Of a stretch of 28,935 bases of DNA, positions 1-7,194 are shown piece by piece. A model generated the notes under the pieces. That model searched no databases, had not been told where the DNA came from, and worked only from the letters and a program-made list of their open reading frames with translations. The translations under genes were made by a program, and so were the position numbers. The DNA lies in contig FR884087.1 of assembly GCA_000435975.1 (NCBI GenBank), positions 1-28,935 of the forward strand. Direction: 5' to 3'. Position 1 is the first letter of the stretch. Each line of letters opens with the position of its first letter. The DNA comes from Oscillibacter sp. CAG:241. GTDB lineage: Bacteria; Bacillota; Clostridia; Oscillospirales; Oscillospiraceae.

Positions 1-131
1 TCCTCCCGCCGGTTGCGGCCCCGGCCCACCACCGCCCCGTCCCGGACGATGACGCAGCCCACCGGCACCTCCCCGGCGGCGGCGGCCTCCCGGGCCAGGT
101 CCAGCGCCTGGCGCATGTATTCCTCGTGCAT
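1..131 (-). CDS. tadA: tRNA adenosine(34) deaminase TadA, N-terminal part
   Basis: The reverse strand encodes a protein starting MHEEYMRQALDLAREAA and continuing GEVPVGCVIVRDG, the characteristic N-terminus of the bacterial deaminase that converts A34 to inosine in tRNA-Arg(ACG). The ATG at 131 has a strong ribosome binding site (GGGGAGG) a few bases upstream. Only about 43 codons are present; the zinc-binding HAE and PCxxC motifs would lie beyond the left edge, so catalytic residues cannot be checked. The gene diverges from yaaL. A related cytidine/deoxycytidylate deaminase is possible, but the GEVPVG segment strongly favours TadA. Confidence 0.85.
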   Translation of the reverse strand, partial: MHEEYMRQALDLAREAAAAGEVPVGCVIVRDGAVVGRGRNRRE

Positions 132-227
132 TTCGCGCACCTCCCCGGAAAAATGTTCCTGTCCCCTGATTAAAGCCTGTCATATCTGTCCAAAATAACC
201 GTACAATAGCCATCAGGAGGTATCGCC

Positions 228-485
228 ATGAAAAACAAGGACACGGCCTCCCCCACCCTGGGGGACCTGCGGCAGGAGCTGTATCAGACCAACCAAGCCC
301 TGCGCAACGCCTATGATAAGTTCAATTACGTCACCGCCCCGGAGCTGGTAGAGGCCAGCATTTACGAGATCAACGCCCTGAAGGCCCGCAGCGACTATCT
401 GCTGCGGTGCATCAAGACCCAGCTGGGGGAGGGCCCCTGCGTGGCGGCGTCCTCCGTGAAGGGAGGGACTGTGTGTCCGTCTTAG
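228..485 (+). CDS. yaaL: YaaL-like DUF2508 family protein
   Basis: This 85-residue soluble protein consists mainly of predicted helix (LRQELYQTNQALRNAYDKFN, then a second helix with ASIYEINALKARSDYLL). That is the layout of the small DUF2508/YaaL proteins of Firmicutes, whose function is unknown. AGGAGG lies 7 bases before the ATG. As in many Firmicutes it is immediately followed by bofA, whose GTG start lies inside its last codons, so the two are probably translationally coupled. The assignment rests on length, helical pattern and the bofA linkage. Confidence 0.75.
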   Translation: MKNKDTASPTLGDLRQELYQTNQALRNAYDKFNYVTAPELVEASIYEINALKARSDYLLRCIKTQLGEGPCVAASSVKGGTVCPS

Positions 486-733
486 AAAAAGCCGCCCTGG
501 GCGTGGGGGCGCTGTTTATCCTGCTGGGGGTGCTGCGTCTGACGAAAAGCCCCCTGAAAACGGTATTCCGGGTAGCGGGCAACGCGGCCCTGGGCTTTGG
601 CGCCCTGTGGCTCCTGGGCCGCACCGTTCCCGGGCTGCACCTGGGCCTGAACGTGTTCAACGCCCTGGTGATCGGGGTGCTGGGCCTTCCCGGCTTCGGC
701 CTGCTGCTTCTGCTGCAGTGGGTGCTTACATAG
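473..733 (+). CDS. bofA: Pro-sigma-K processing inhibitor BofA family protein
   Basis: An 86-residue, very hydrophobic protein with two to three membrane segments and the typical BofA pattern: short N-terminus, helix around LGALFILLGVL, a linker with LKTVFRVAGNAALG, then a C-terminal hydrophobic stretch with GLNVFNALVIGVLGLPG. In Bacillus, BofA sits in the outer forespore membrane and holds the SpoIVFB protease inactive until pro-sigma-K should be cleaved. The GTG at 473 is chosen because GGGAGGG lies 5 bases upstream and the family motif starts right after it; a longer frame from 407 would only add residues overlapping yaaL. The 13-bp overlap with yaaL implies coupling. It indicates a spore-forming lineage. 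Confidence 0.85.
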   Translation: MSVLEKAALGVGALFILLGVLRLTKSPLKTVFRVAGNAALGFGALWLLGRTVPGLHLGLNVFNALVIGVLGLPGFGLLLLLQWVLT

Positions 734-739
734 GGGCAT

Positions 740-773
740 CCTGCGGGGCGGACAGAATTGTCCGCCCCGCAGG
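740..773. terminator. Perfect 15-bp GC-rich hairpin after bofA
   Basis: Arms 740-754 and 759-773 are perfectly complementary around a GAAT loop. It begins a few bases after the bofA stop and lies between convergent genes, so it probably ends bofA transcription and may also stop transcripts from the minus-strand operon. No clear U tract follows on the plus strand, so intrinsic termination is less certain than the hairpin itself. Confidence 0.55.
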
Positions 774-793
774 CATTCTCACCGGGACGCTCC

Positions 794-822
794 ATAGGGG
801 CCGACGACTCTGCCGGCCCTAT
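794..822. terminator. Imperfect hairpin downstream of the GH2 gene
   Basis: The segment starting ATAGGGG and ending CCCTAT can fold into a GC-rich stem with one bulge and one mismatch. It lies about 40 bases beyond the stop codon of the minus-strand glycosidase and could be its terminator. No convincing T run is seen on either strand. Confidence 0.3.
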
Positions 823-862
823 CTCTTCGGGCTATCGCATGTCGAAAGCGCAATATCCTGTG

Positions 863-2602
863 CTAAAAATGCAATTTCTTGTTGATTTTCCGCATGCGGG
901 CCGGGTCCATCTTACACACCCGGCGGTCGAAGGTCACCAGGCCGTTGACCTCGTCCTCCACGTCGGACAGCTGGGTATACACCGCCGCCGACAGTCCCTG
1001 GGCCTGGATCAGGGGCAAAACCTCCGTTTCATACAGCTTTTCCACCGCGTCCATCCAGGCTGCCGCATCGTCATACATGCGGTAGCCGAATTTTTTGTCC
1101 GTCGCCAGGTGACCCGGGCACTGCAGGCTGTAGCCCCCGAACTCCGTCAGGGCCAGCACCCGCCGCCCGTCGTTTTTCAGGCGCACGGGCCGATAGTATA
1201 CGTGGCGGCTTTTCAGGTCGCCGCCGCCCTGGTCGTGCCAGCCGGAGGCATGGTCGATGGGCCGGGTGGGGTCCATGGCCCGCAGCCGGTCCGCGACTTC
1301 CAGGGCGCTGAACTGGCCCCAGCCCTCGTTGAAGGGCACCCACAGGCCCAGGGACACGCAGTTATACAGCAGGTCCACCGTGTCGGACATGTCCCGGAGG
1401 AACTGCTGCCGTCCAGGCTCCCCGGCCCGGCCCAGCCGGGCCGACGGCGCGTCATGCAGGTGCAGACCCAGAAAGGGCAGCACCTGCATGGTCAGGGTCC
1501 GCCATCCCTCGAAGCAGGATACCATGTCCTGCCAAACGATCATCCCCAGCCGGTCGCAGTGATAGTACCACCGCAGGGGCTCGATCTTGATGTGCTTACG
1601 CAGCATGGAAAAGCCCATATCCCGGGCGGTCTGAATATCCCATACCATGGCCTCGTCGGCAGGCGGGGTGTACAGCCCGTCGGACCAGTAGCCCTGGTCC
1701 AGCAGCCCCGACTGGAAGCAGGGCCGGTGGTTCAGGGCCAGCACCCGGCGGCCCCGGTGTTCCATAACGGAGAACTGCCGCATGCCGAAATAGCTCTCTA
1801 CCCGGTCGCCGGAGGGCAGAGTCACCTCCAGGTCGTACAGATACGGATCCTCCGGGCTCCAGGGGCGGAAGTGCTCCGCCGGAATGGGGCACACGCCCTC
1901 TCCCCGCTCATCGGCCCAGCTGCGGGCAACGACCCGCCCGCCGCACAGCACCGTGACCCGGGCTCCTGCCGGGTCCTCCGCCCGGACGGCGTACCGCAGG
2001 CATTTCCCGTCAAAGTCCGGGGTCAGGCACAGGGAACGGACGTAGTTGTCCGCTGTACTCTCCAGCCACACCGTCTGCCAGATGCCGGATTGGGCGGTGT
2101 ACCAGATGCCGCCCCGGTCCGTGCGCTGCTTGCCGAAGGCGTGGACACCGCCCTCCGGGTCGTCGGTGACGGCCACAGTCAGCCGGTTTTCCCCAGGGAC
2201 CAGGGCGCCGGTAATGTCCAGGGTGAAGGGCAGATAGCCCCCCTCATGGCCGCCCACAGGCCGGTCGTTCACCAGCACCCGGCAGCACTGGTCCACCGCA
2301 CCGAAGTGCAGCAGCACCCGGTCCCGGCGGAAGCCCTCCGGCAGGGTGAACGTCCGCTCATACCACAGCGTTTCCCCGCTTTGCAGCCGGAAATCGCAGC
2401 CGGACAGCAGACTCTCCGGCGAAAAGGGCACCAATATTTTTCCGCTGCGGCGGCGGGAGTATTCGTCCCCGTCCTCCACGGTGTAATCCCACAGGCCGTT
2501 GAGACAGAGATAACTGTCCCGCCGCAGCTGGGGCCGGGGATACTCCGGCAGAGGGCAGGTCCTGTCGAGCTGCTCTCCCCAGGGGGTATAAAGCGCCTTC
2601 AT
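863..2602 (-). CDS. Glycoside hydrolase family 2 protein
   Basis: A 579-residue retaining exo-glycosidase of the beta-galactosidase/beta-glucuronidase superfamily. Visible parts in order: N-terminal jelly-roll sugar-binding domain (about residues 30-185, with GLWDY and VNDRPVGGHEGGYLPF), an immunoglobulin-like domain (about 185-280), and a TIM barrel. The barrel carries the acid/base Glu in FNEGWGQ (E426) and the nucleophile Glu in LTEFGG (E487), so it should be active. No signal peptide is seen, so it is cytoplasmic and probably acts on a glycoside imported by the adjacent transporter. The ATG at 2602 overlaps the transporter stop as ATGA, with GGAGG upstream, implying coupled translation; an in-frame extension upstream lies inside the transporter gene and is not used. 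Exact sugar specificity cannot be read from the sequence. Confidence 0.88.
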   Translation of the reverse strand: MKALYTPWGEQLDRTCPLPEYPRPQLRRDSYLCLNGLWDYTVEDGDEYSRRRSGKILVPFSPESLLSGCDFRLQSGETLWYERTFTLPEGFRRDRVLLHFGAVDQCCRVLVNDRPVGGHEGGYLPFTLDITGALVPGENRLTVAVTDDPEGGVHAFGKQRTDRGGIWYTAQSGIWQTVWLESTADNYVRSLCLTPDFDGKCLRYAVRAEDPAGARVTVLCGGRVVARSWADERGEGVCPIPAEHFRPWSPEDPYLYDLEVTLPSGDRVESYFGMRQFSVMEHRGRRVLALNHRPCFQSGLLDQGYWSDGLYTPPADEAMVWDIQTARDMGFSMLRKHIKIEPLRWYYHCDRLGMIVWQDMVSCFEGWRTLTMQVLPFLGLHLHDAPSARLGRAGEPGRQQFLRDMSDTVDLLYNCVSLGLWVPFNEGWGQFSALEVADRLRAMDPTRPIDHASGWHDQGGGDLKSRHVYYRPVRLKNDGRRVLALTEFGGYSLQCPGHLATDKKFGYRMYDDAAAWMDAVEKLYETEVLPLIQAQGLSAAVYTQLSDVEDEVNGLVTFDRRVCKMDPARMRKINKKLHF

Positions 2603-3858
2603 TTCGCAGCCTCCTTCCGCTTCAGCAGCGCCGCCGGGATCGCCAGCAGCACCAGGGCGGCGGCAGCCGCCAGGAAAATTTCCGCTGTGGGCACCTGCTT
2701 TACGGTGCCCAGATCCTCGTAGGTCATGCCGGTGCCCCGGATCACCGCCGCGCCGATATACGGCCCCGTGACCATGGGCAGCAGCACCTGGAATACGATG
2801 CGGATGCCCTGGAACAGGCCGGCCTTTCCGGCGGGGGTATAGTCCCGGATGAGCCCATTGCAGCAGGCAGAGATCACCATGCCGCCGCCCAGCATCACGA
2901 TGCCCGCCGCCAGCACGAACCACTGGCTCCGGGCGAAGTACATCAGCACCAGCCCCGCAAAGCCCACGATCCCCGCCGGGATCAGACAGCGGAGCTTCCC
3001 CAGCCGGTCAATGGGCCGCCCGGCCAGCACCGACAGCACAGAGCTGATGATCAGCACCCCGGCCAGCAGGAACGTGTAGTCCGTGATGCCCAAAAACCGC
3101 TGGATATAAATAATGAGATACGGCATATACACCTGCTGGCTCATGCAGTACACCCCCAGCGCCGCCAGGGACAGATACAGCCGCGGGTTGTCCCGGACAA
3201 CGGCGGGACGGAAGCCGTACAGAATGTTGGAGAATGTGGTCCCCTGGCCCCGGGGCAGGTCCGGCTCCCGGATGAAAAAGAAGCCCAGCACGCCGCCCAG
3301 CCCCGTGACGCCGCCTACGATCAGGAAGAACAGCCGCCAGCTTCCCGCCTGGGTCAGGCCGTCCAGAGCGCCGAACACTACCAGCATAGCCACAAGCGGC
3401 ATGATGGCCAGCACCGTCTCCACCCGGCCCCGGTTTTCCGGCACAGTGACGTCGGTGACCCAGGCGTTGAAGGCTGCGTCGTTGGCGGTGGACCCGAAGA
3501 AGGTCATAACGCAGTCCAGCACCACCACCAGCACCGCCGCGCTGTGGGCGGCAGCGGCCACGGGGCTGCTTTTGATCAGGGCAAAGGCCCCGATGCTGAC
3601 GCCCCACAGCAGATAGCCCGCCACGATAAAGGCCTTCCGCCGCCCCAGCCGGTCGCTGAGAGCCCCCATCACCAGGGTGGTGACGGTGGCGGTGACGGCG
3701 CTCCAGGCCACCATGGCCGCAATCATGGACGTGTCCCCGGAGATGGTGTTGTACAGGAACACATTAAAGTACATGTTCTCAATGACCCAGGCGATCTGAC
3801 CCACCAGACCGAAGGTCAGCAGCGCCGCCCAGGTGCGGCCGCCCAGCTTTGCTTTCAT
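2599..3858 (-). CDS. MFS transporter, probable sugar/glycoside permease
   Basis: A 419-residue, strongly hydrophobic protein of the usual 12-helix major facilitator length. The conserved loop 2-3 motif A is present as GALSDRLGRRKAF (residues 65-77). A second, degenerate copy follows in the C-terminal half (AGRPIDRLGKLR). The ATG at 3858 has GAGGAGG located inside the end of the upstream thiolase gene. Linkage to a family 2 glycosidase suggests uptake of an oligosaccharide or glycoside, resembling the GPH/SLC45-like sugar porters, but the substrate is inferred from context only. Confidence 0.85.
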   Translation of the reverse strand: MKAKLGGRTWAALLTFGLVGQIAWVIENMYFNVFLYNTISGDTSMIAAMVAWSAVTATVTTLVMGALSDRLGRRKAFIVAGYLLWGVSIGAFALIKSSPVAAAAHSAAVLVVVLDCVMTFFGSTANDAAFNAWVTDVTVPENRGRVETVLAIMPLVAMLVVFGALDGLTQAGSWRLFFLIVGGVTGLGGVLGFFFIREPDLPRGQGTTFSNILYGFRPAVVRDNPRLYLSLAALGVYCMSQQVYMPYLIIYIQRFLGITDYTFLLAGVLIISSVLSVLAGRPIDRLGKLRCLIPAGIVGFAGLVLMYFARSQWFVLAAGIVMLGGGMVISACCNGLIRDYTPAGKAGLFQGIRIVFQVLLPMVTGPYIGAAVIRGTGMTYEDLGTVKQVPTAEIFLAAAAALVLLAIPAALLKRKEAAK

Positions 3859-3859
3859 A

Positions 3860-4585
3860 TCACCGCTCCTCCTCGTGAAGATTCCACCCGTACAGGGGAT
3901 ACCGCTGGAGACTGCCGAACAGCTTCTGCTTGATATCCGGATACCGGCCCTCCAGCCCGGCGATGAGCTCCTTCACCTCCTGACGGCGGCTGTGGCCGTT
4001 GGCGGGGCAGGGATTGTGCACCACCGGCAGCCGGAGCCGCTGAGCCGCCCGACGGATGTCGTCCTCCCGGCAGTACAGCAGGGGACGGATCTGGGTAATG
4101 CCGGTGCGGTCCAGGTAGGTCACCGGCTGGAAGCAGCCGATGCGCCCCTCGAACAGCAGGTTCATCAGCAGCGTCTCGATGGCGTCGTCATAGTGATGGC
4201 CCAGGGCGATCTTCCGGATGCCCAGGTCCGTAAGGGCCGTGTTCAGGCTGCCCCGCCGCAGCTTGGCGCACAGGGAGCAGGGGTTCTTCTCCTTCCGCTC
4301 ATTGAACACAATGTCGTATACCGGCACCTGGATGCGGGTATAGGGCACGTCCAGCTGCCGGCACAGGTCCGCCACGGCATCGAAGCACATACCCGGGGTG
4401 CCGGTCTCCAGGGTGATGGCGTGAACGGTGAAGGGAATGGGATAAAAGGCCCGCAGCCGGGCCAGCGCGGTCAGCGTCACCAGGCTGTCCTTGCCGCCGG
4501 ATACGCCCACGGCCACCGTGTCCCCCGCGTCGATCATGCGGTAATCCTCCACGCACCGGCGCACCTGTCCCAAAAGCTTCTGCAT
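3860..4585 (-). CDS. ttcA: TtcA-like tRNA 2-thiolation PP-loop ATPase
   Basis: A 241-residue PP-loop protein with the ATP-pyrophosphatase motif SGGKDS (residues 29-34), a CSLC pair (C103, C106) followed by LRRG, the GHHYDD motif (129-134) and a third cysteine in NPCPA (C193). This spacing is that of the TtcA/TtuA family, which uses an iron-sulfur cluster held by three cysteines to thiolate tRNA (s2C32 in TtcA). TilS lysidine synthetases lack this cysteine set. GGGAGGG lies upstream of the ATG at 4585. It is first in a minus-strand unit with the transporter (1-bp gap) and glycosidase, a surprising partnership. Family assignment is firm; the exact tRNA position modified is inferred. Confidence 0.85.
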   Translation of the reverse strand: MQKLLGQVRRCVEDYRMIDAGDTVAVGVSGGKDSLVTLTALARLRAFYPIPFTVHAITLETGTPGMCFDAVADLCRQLDVPYTRIQVPVYDIVFNERKEKNPCSLCAKLRRGSLNTALTDLGIRKIALGHHYDDAIETLLMNLLFEGRIGCFQPVTYLDRTGITQIRPLLYCREDDIRRAAQRLRLPVVHNPCPANGHSRRQEVKELIAGLEGRYPDIKQKLFGSLQRYPLYGWNLHEEER

Positions 4586-4695
4586 GTGACATCCCTCCCA
4601 GGGTCGGAAAATGAAATTGCCATTTGAGAAAATAAGAGCTATTCAGAGAAAACAAGAGAAAATGCCAGATGTTTTTATCATAAATTAAAATGCTG

Positions 4696-4724
4696 TTGAC
4701 AATCTCCCCGGGATATGCTATAAA
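4696..4724 (+). promoter_or_regulatory. Sigma-A promoter of rplM-rpsI
   Basis: A perfect -35 TTGACA (4696-4701) is followed by a 17-bp spacer and -10 TATAAA (4719-4724), with a TGC extended -10 immediately before it. Transcription should start near 4731, giving a leader of about 89 bases before rplM. It is one of the strongest promoter matches in the window, as expected for ribosomal protein genes. Confidence 0.8.
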
Positions 4725-4730
4725 TATCCT

Positions 4731-4812
4731 TGCGCGTTCGGCGCGTTTCTCTCCCTCATCATAGCAAGGGAGCCTGAAAAAGTAAAGCAATACATTCTAT
4801 AAATTGGAGGAA
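4731..4812 (+). promoter_or_regulatory. rplM leader, possible L13 autoregulatory RNA
   Basis: The transcribed leader can form two short stems: one around GCGCG-TTCG-GCGC and one pairing CTCCCT with AGGGAG. It then runs into an AT-rich stretch and the GGAGG ribosome binding site. Firmicute rplM operons are known to carry a structured L13-binding leader. Position and stems fit that, but the consensus cannot be verified here. Confidence 0.4.
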
Positions 4813-4819
4813 AAACACC

Positions 4820-5245
4820 ATGTCCACTTATATGGCAAACAAGGCCACCATTGAGCGCAAGTGGTACGTCGTTGATGCCGCCGGCAAGCCCCTGGGCAAG
4901 ACCGCCGTCATCGTGGCCGACCTGCTGCGCGGCAAGGGCAAGCCCACCTACACCCCCCATGCCGACTGCGGCGATAACGTCATCGTCATCAACGCCGGCA
5001 AGGCCACTCTGTCCGGCAACAAGATGGAGCAGAAGTATTACCGCACCCACTCCGGCTGGATCGGCGGCCTGAAGGAGACCAAGTATCGCCTGCTGATGCA
5101 GGACAAGCCTGAGCTGGCCATGCGCGTGGCCGTCCGCGGTATGATGCCCCGCAACACCGTTACCAAGGATTCCCTGAAGCGCCTGCACATCTATGCCGGT
5201 GAGCAGCACATCCACGAGGCTCAGAAGCCCGAGCTGGTCAAGTAA
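4820..5245 (+). CDS. rplM: 50S ribosomal protein L13 (uL13)
   Basis: A 141-residue protein, normal for bacterial L13. It carries the family signatures KWYVVDAAGKPLGK near the N-terminus, GDNVIVINAGKATLSGNK in the middle and the KYYRTHSGWIGGLKE segment, ending with GEQHIHEAQKPELVK. It binds 23S rRNA early in large-subunit assembly. The ATG follows TTGGAGG with 7-base spacing. rpsI follows 14 bases later in the universal rplM-rpsI operon. Confidence 0.97.
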   Translation: MSTYMANKATIERKWYVVDAAGKPLGKTAVIVADLLRGKGKPTYTPHADCGDNVIVINAGKATLSGNKMEQKYYRTHSGWIGGLKETKYRLLMQDKPELAMRVAVRGMMPRNTVTKDSLKRLHIYAGEQHIHEAQKPELVK

Positions 5246-5259
5246 GGAGGAAAAGAAAC

Positions 5260-5664
5260 ATGTATCAGTCCAAGAATCCCTATCTGTACGGCACCGGACG
5301 TCGTAAGTCCTCCGTGGCCCGTGTGCACCTGTTCCCCAACGGCACCGGCTCCATCACCATCAACGGCCGCGACATCGACGATTACTTCGGTCTGGAGACC
5401 CTGAAGATGGTGGTCCGTCAGCCCCTGAACGCCACCGATACCCTGGGCAAGGTGGACATCGTTGCCACCGTGGAGGGCGGCGGCGTTTCCGGCCAGGCCG
5501 GCGCTCTGCGCCATGGCATCAGCCGCGCCCTGCTGCTGGTGAACCCCGAGTTCCGTCCCATTCTGAAGAAGGCCGGCTTCCTGACCCGCGATCCTCGTAT
5601 GAAGGAGCGCAAGAAGTACGGCCTCAAGGCTGCACGTCGTGCACCTCAGTTCAGCAAGCGCTGA
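5260..5664 (+). CDS. rpsI: 30S ribosomal protein S9 (uS9)
   Basis: A 134-residue protein with the S9 signatures YGTGRRKSSVARV near the N-terminus, GGGVSGQAGALRHGISRAL in the middle, and the basic C-terminal tail KKYGLKAARRAPQFSKR that contacts P-site tRNA in the ribosome. GGAGG lies 8 bases before the ATG. The 3' end of rpsI is a known integration target for some Firmicute ICEs, and here an ICE begins just downstream. The coding end is intact. Confidence 0.97.
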   Translation: MYQSKNPYLYGTGRRKSSVARVHLFPNGTGSITINGRDIDDYFGLETLKMVVRQPLNATDTLGKVDIVATVEGGGVSGQAGALRHGISRALLLVNPEFRPILKKAGFLTRDPRMKERKKYGLKAARRAPQFSKR

Positions 5665-5695
5665 TTTCGGTCGATTTCGCAATTTCAAAGCAATC

Positions 5696-5735
5696 AAAAT
5701 CCCGGAAAACGAGAGTTTTCCGGGATTTTCTTATA
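5696..5735 (+). terminator. Intrinsic terminator of the rplM-rpsI operon
   Basis: A perfect 15-bp stem (5696-5710 with 5715-5729) around a GAGA tetraloop is followed by a T-rich run. The stem carries an A run on its left arm, so it could terminate transcription from both sides. It lies 31 bases after the rpsI stop and marks the end of clearly chromosomal sequence. Confidence 0.9.
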
Positions 5736-5802
5736 TCCGCAGCATTTGTTCCGTTTTCGAAAAATCTGATAGAATTTGACAAGGTTTGACGTGATTTTTA
5801 CA

Positions 5803-5859
5803 TGTTAACGATGGGCTAAATGCCGTTTTTGACCCCGAAACTGTTAACGGATGGGTTAA
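5803..5859 (+). repeat. Direct repeat pair TGTTAACG(G)ATGGG(C/T)TAA
   Basis: Two near-identical copies, at 5803-5819 and 5842-5859, start 39 bp apart. They differ by one inserted G and a C/T change. Such paired repeats near an ICE end could be arm-type integrase or excisionase binding sites; a role as a regulatory operator is also possible. Confidence 0.5.
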
Positions 5860-5953
5860 TTTTCGAGGGCGCTCATGCGGTCATCCGGAGCAGGTCGCCT
5901 CTGCATAAAAAATGAATGCTGTGCCCCGCCTTTTCGGAAATAATGGCTTTGGC

Positions 5954-5972
5954 ACGGTTTGAAACGGTTTGA
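5954..5972 (+). repeat. Tandem ACGGTTTGA repeat
   Basis: ACGGTTTGA occurs at 5954-5962 and 5964-5972, exactly one helical turn apart. Related TTTGAC words occur at 5775-5780 and 5785-5790, also 10 bp apart. This phasing suggests cooperative binding of a protein to one face of the DNA. Confidence 0.45.
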
Positions 5973-6024
5973 CCAAGCCGAATGAACTTTATCGTTTTTC
6001 TCCTTTCAAACGCTATTTGCAGAA

Positions 6025-6053
6025 TGGATGAACTCATCGCAGTTTGCTATACT
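6025..6053 (+). promoter_or_regulatory. Probable extended -10 promoter of the first ICE gene
   Basis: TATACT at 6048-6053 is preceded by TGC (extended -10). The -35 region 17 bp upstream, TGGATG, is a poor match. Start would fall near 6060, just before the AAGGAGGG ribosome binding site of the 56-aa gene, giving a very short leader. Confidence 0.4.
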
Positions 6054-6076
6054 GATGCCACAAGGAGGGCTGACAC

Positions 6077-6247
6077 ATGAAACGAAAATACTGCACGCTC
6101 TATCTCAGCGAGGACGAATACAGCTTAACCCTGGATGCGCTCATCCGTCTCAAGAACAAGCTCATCCGCCAAGGGCGTTATGCCGACATCGTGGACGAGG
6201 TGATTTTGCTTCTGGTGGATGCGAAGACCAAACGGGTCCGTGTCTGA
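6077..6247 (+). CDS. Small conserved ICE protein, 56 aa
   Basis: The frame encodes a protein beginning MKRKYCTLYLSEDEYSLTLD, followed by a helical stretch (LIRLKNKLIRQGRYADIVDE) and a basic tail ending KTKRVRV. AAGGAGGG precedes the ATG with 8-base spacing. I recall similar small proteins at the same place in Tn1549-like Clostridia elements, but no function is established. The size, basic charge and helical pattern would fit a small DNA-binding or regulatory protein; this is inference. It is followed by a terminator hairpin. Confidence 0.75.
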   Translation: MKRKYCTLYLSEDEYSLTLDALIRLKNKLIRQGRYADIVDEVILLLVDAKTKRVRV

Positions 6248-6263
6248 AAACTACATAGGAGAG

Positions 6264-6302
6264 GCCACACAGTTTTTACGTTCAAAACTGTGCGGCTTTT
6301 TT
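6264..6302 (+). terminator. Intrinsic terminator between the 56-aa gene and parA
   Basis: A stem of about 13 bp (GCCACACAGTTTT pairing with AAAACTGTGCGGC, one A-C mismatch) is followed by six Ts. It lies 17 bases after the 56-aa gene and about 70 bases before parA. Expression of parA from the upstream promoter would therefore need readthrough. Confidence 0.8.
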
Positions 6303-6322
6303 CATGCCCAAACGCATTACAT

Positions 6323-6346
6323 AGCCGTCCAATTTTCCGGGCGGCT
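6323..6346 (+). promoter_or_regulatory. Hairpin in the parA leader
   Basis: AGCCGTCC pairs with GGGCGGCT (one G-T wobble) around an 8-base loop. It is preceded by TTACATAGCCG, the same word that begins the hairpin in front of the Toprim gene at 25040-25050. It lies just before the AAAGGAGG site of parA, so it may be a leader control element shared by ICE operons. Confidence 0.4.
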
Positions 6347-6372
6347 AAATTTACAAAAAGGAGGAACCTCAA

Positions 6373-7194
6373 ATGGCAAATTGCAAAGTGATTGCCGTTG
6401 CCAACCAAAAGGGCGGCGTCGGCAAGAGCACCAGCGTCTATTGCATCGGTGCGGGGCTGGCTATGGATGGCAGGAAGGTCCTGCTGGTGGATGTGGACCC
6501 GCAGGGAGATCTCACAAAGATGCTGGGCCAGCGCAGGCCCCACGACCTACCCCACACCCTATCCGAGCAGATGAACGCCGTCGTGCAAAACCAGAGCGGG
6601 TCGGAGCATCCGGAAATTCTGCACCACCCGGAGGGCTTTGACTTCGTTCCCGCCAACCGTAGATTGTCGGCGGTAGAGGTGGGGCTGGTCAATGTTATGA
6701 GTCGGGAAACCGTGCTCAAGCGCTATCTGGAGGGCATCAAGGGAAGTTACGACTATGTGCTGCTGGACTGCCGCCCGTCGCTGGGGATGCTGGTCATCAA
6801 CGCCCTGTCGGCTTCGGACTATGTGCTCATCCCCGTGCAGGCGGACTATCTGGCCGCCGAGGACATGACCGAGCTTGTGGGCACGGTGCAGAGCATCCGC
6901 CAGCAGATCAACCCCAAGCTGAAAATCGGCGGCGTATTCCTGACGATGGCCAATGACACGAACTTCCGCAGAGATATTGTGACCGGTGTCAAGGAGAATT
7001 TCGGCAAATACCTGCCCGTTCTGGAAGCCGTCATCCCGTCCACCGTGCGTCTGGCAGAGATCAGCACGGCAGACAAGAGCATTTTCCGGCATGAGCCGAA
7101 CGGACGTGCCGCCAGAGCCTACGGCACGCTGGTGAAGGAGGTGGAAGGCATTGGCGAAAAGCAACGCATCCGGCCTGCTGACATCACTCGATAG
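6373..7194 (+). CDS. parA: ParA/Soj family partition ATPase
   Basis: A 273-residue deviant Walker-A ATPase. The P loop is KGGVGKST (residues 13-20) with the signature lysine of ParA/MinD proteins; Walker A' is LLVDVDPQGDLT and Walker B is in YVLLDCRPSLG. No N-terminal helix-turn-helix extension is present, so it is a short chromosomal/Soj-type ParA. With ParB it would help maintain the excised circular ICE or regulate element genes. AAAGGAGG precedes the ATG. It overlaps parB by 44 bp. The end RIRPADITR begins the run of Arg-terminated ICE proteins. Confidence 0.93.
   Translation: MANCKVIAVANQKGGVGKSTSVYCIGAGLAMDGRKVLLVDVDPQGDLTKMLGQRRPHDLPHTLSEQMNAVVQNQSGSEHPEILHHPEGFDFVPANRRLSAVEVGLVNVMSRETVLKRYLEGIKGSYDYVLLDCRPSLGMLVINALSASDYVLIPVQADYLAAEDMTELVGTVQSIRQQINPKLKIGGVFLTMANDTNFRRDIVTGVKENFGKYLPVLEAVIPSTVRLAEISTADKSIFRHEPNGRAARAYGTLVKEVEGIGEKQRIRPADITR

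Larger units (their letters stand above)
5736..6024. other. Gene-free left-end region of the ICE with short repeats
   Basis: No convincing coding sequence or tRNA is found in these roughly 290 bases. They contain several short direct repeats built on GGTTTGA and GTTAACG (listed separately), AT-rich patches and a mixed GC segment. The position between the rpsI terminator and the first ICE gene is where attL and integrase arm-binding sites would be expected. The exact junction cannot be fixed because the other element end is not in the window. Confidence 0.45.

Noticed and set aside
758..2722. Long plus-strand open frame opposite the glycosidase
   Set aside because: It is the antisense of the GH2 gene; GC-rich codon bias keeps it open. 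It has no ribosome binding site or family signature, and the minus-strand protein has clear catalytic motifs.
5776..5804. TTGACA with a possible -10 TACATG 17 bp downstream
   Set aside because: The -10 match is poor and no gene follows nearby; the TTGACA is better explained as part of the TTTGAC repeats.
6028..6258. 76-codon plus-strand frame overlapping the 56-aa gene
   Set aside because: It begins upstream of the promoter -10 and has no ribosome binding site. The other frame has AAGGAGGG and a protein-like sequence.
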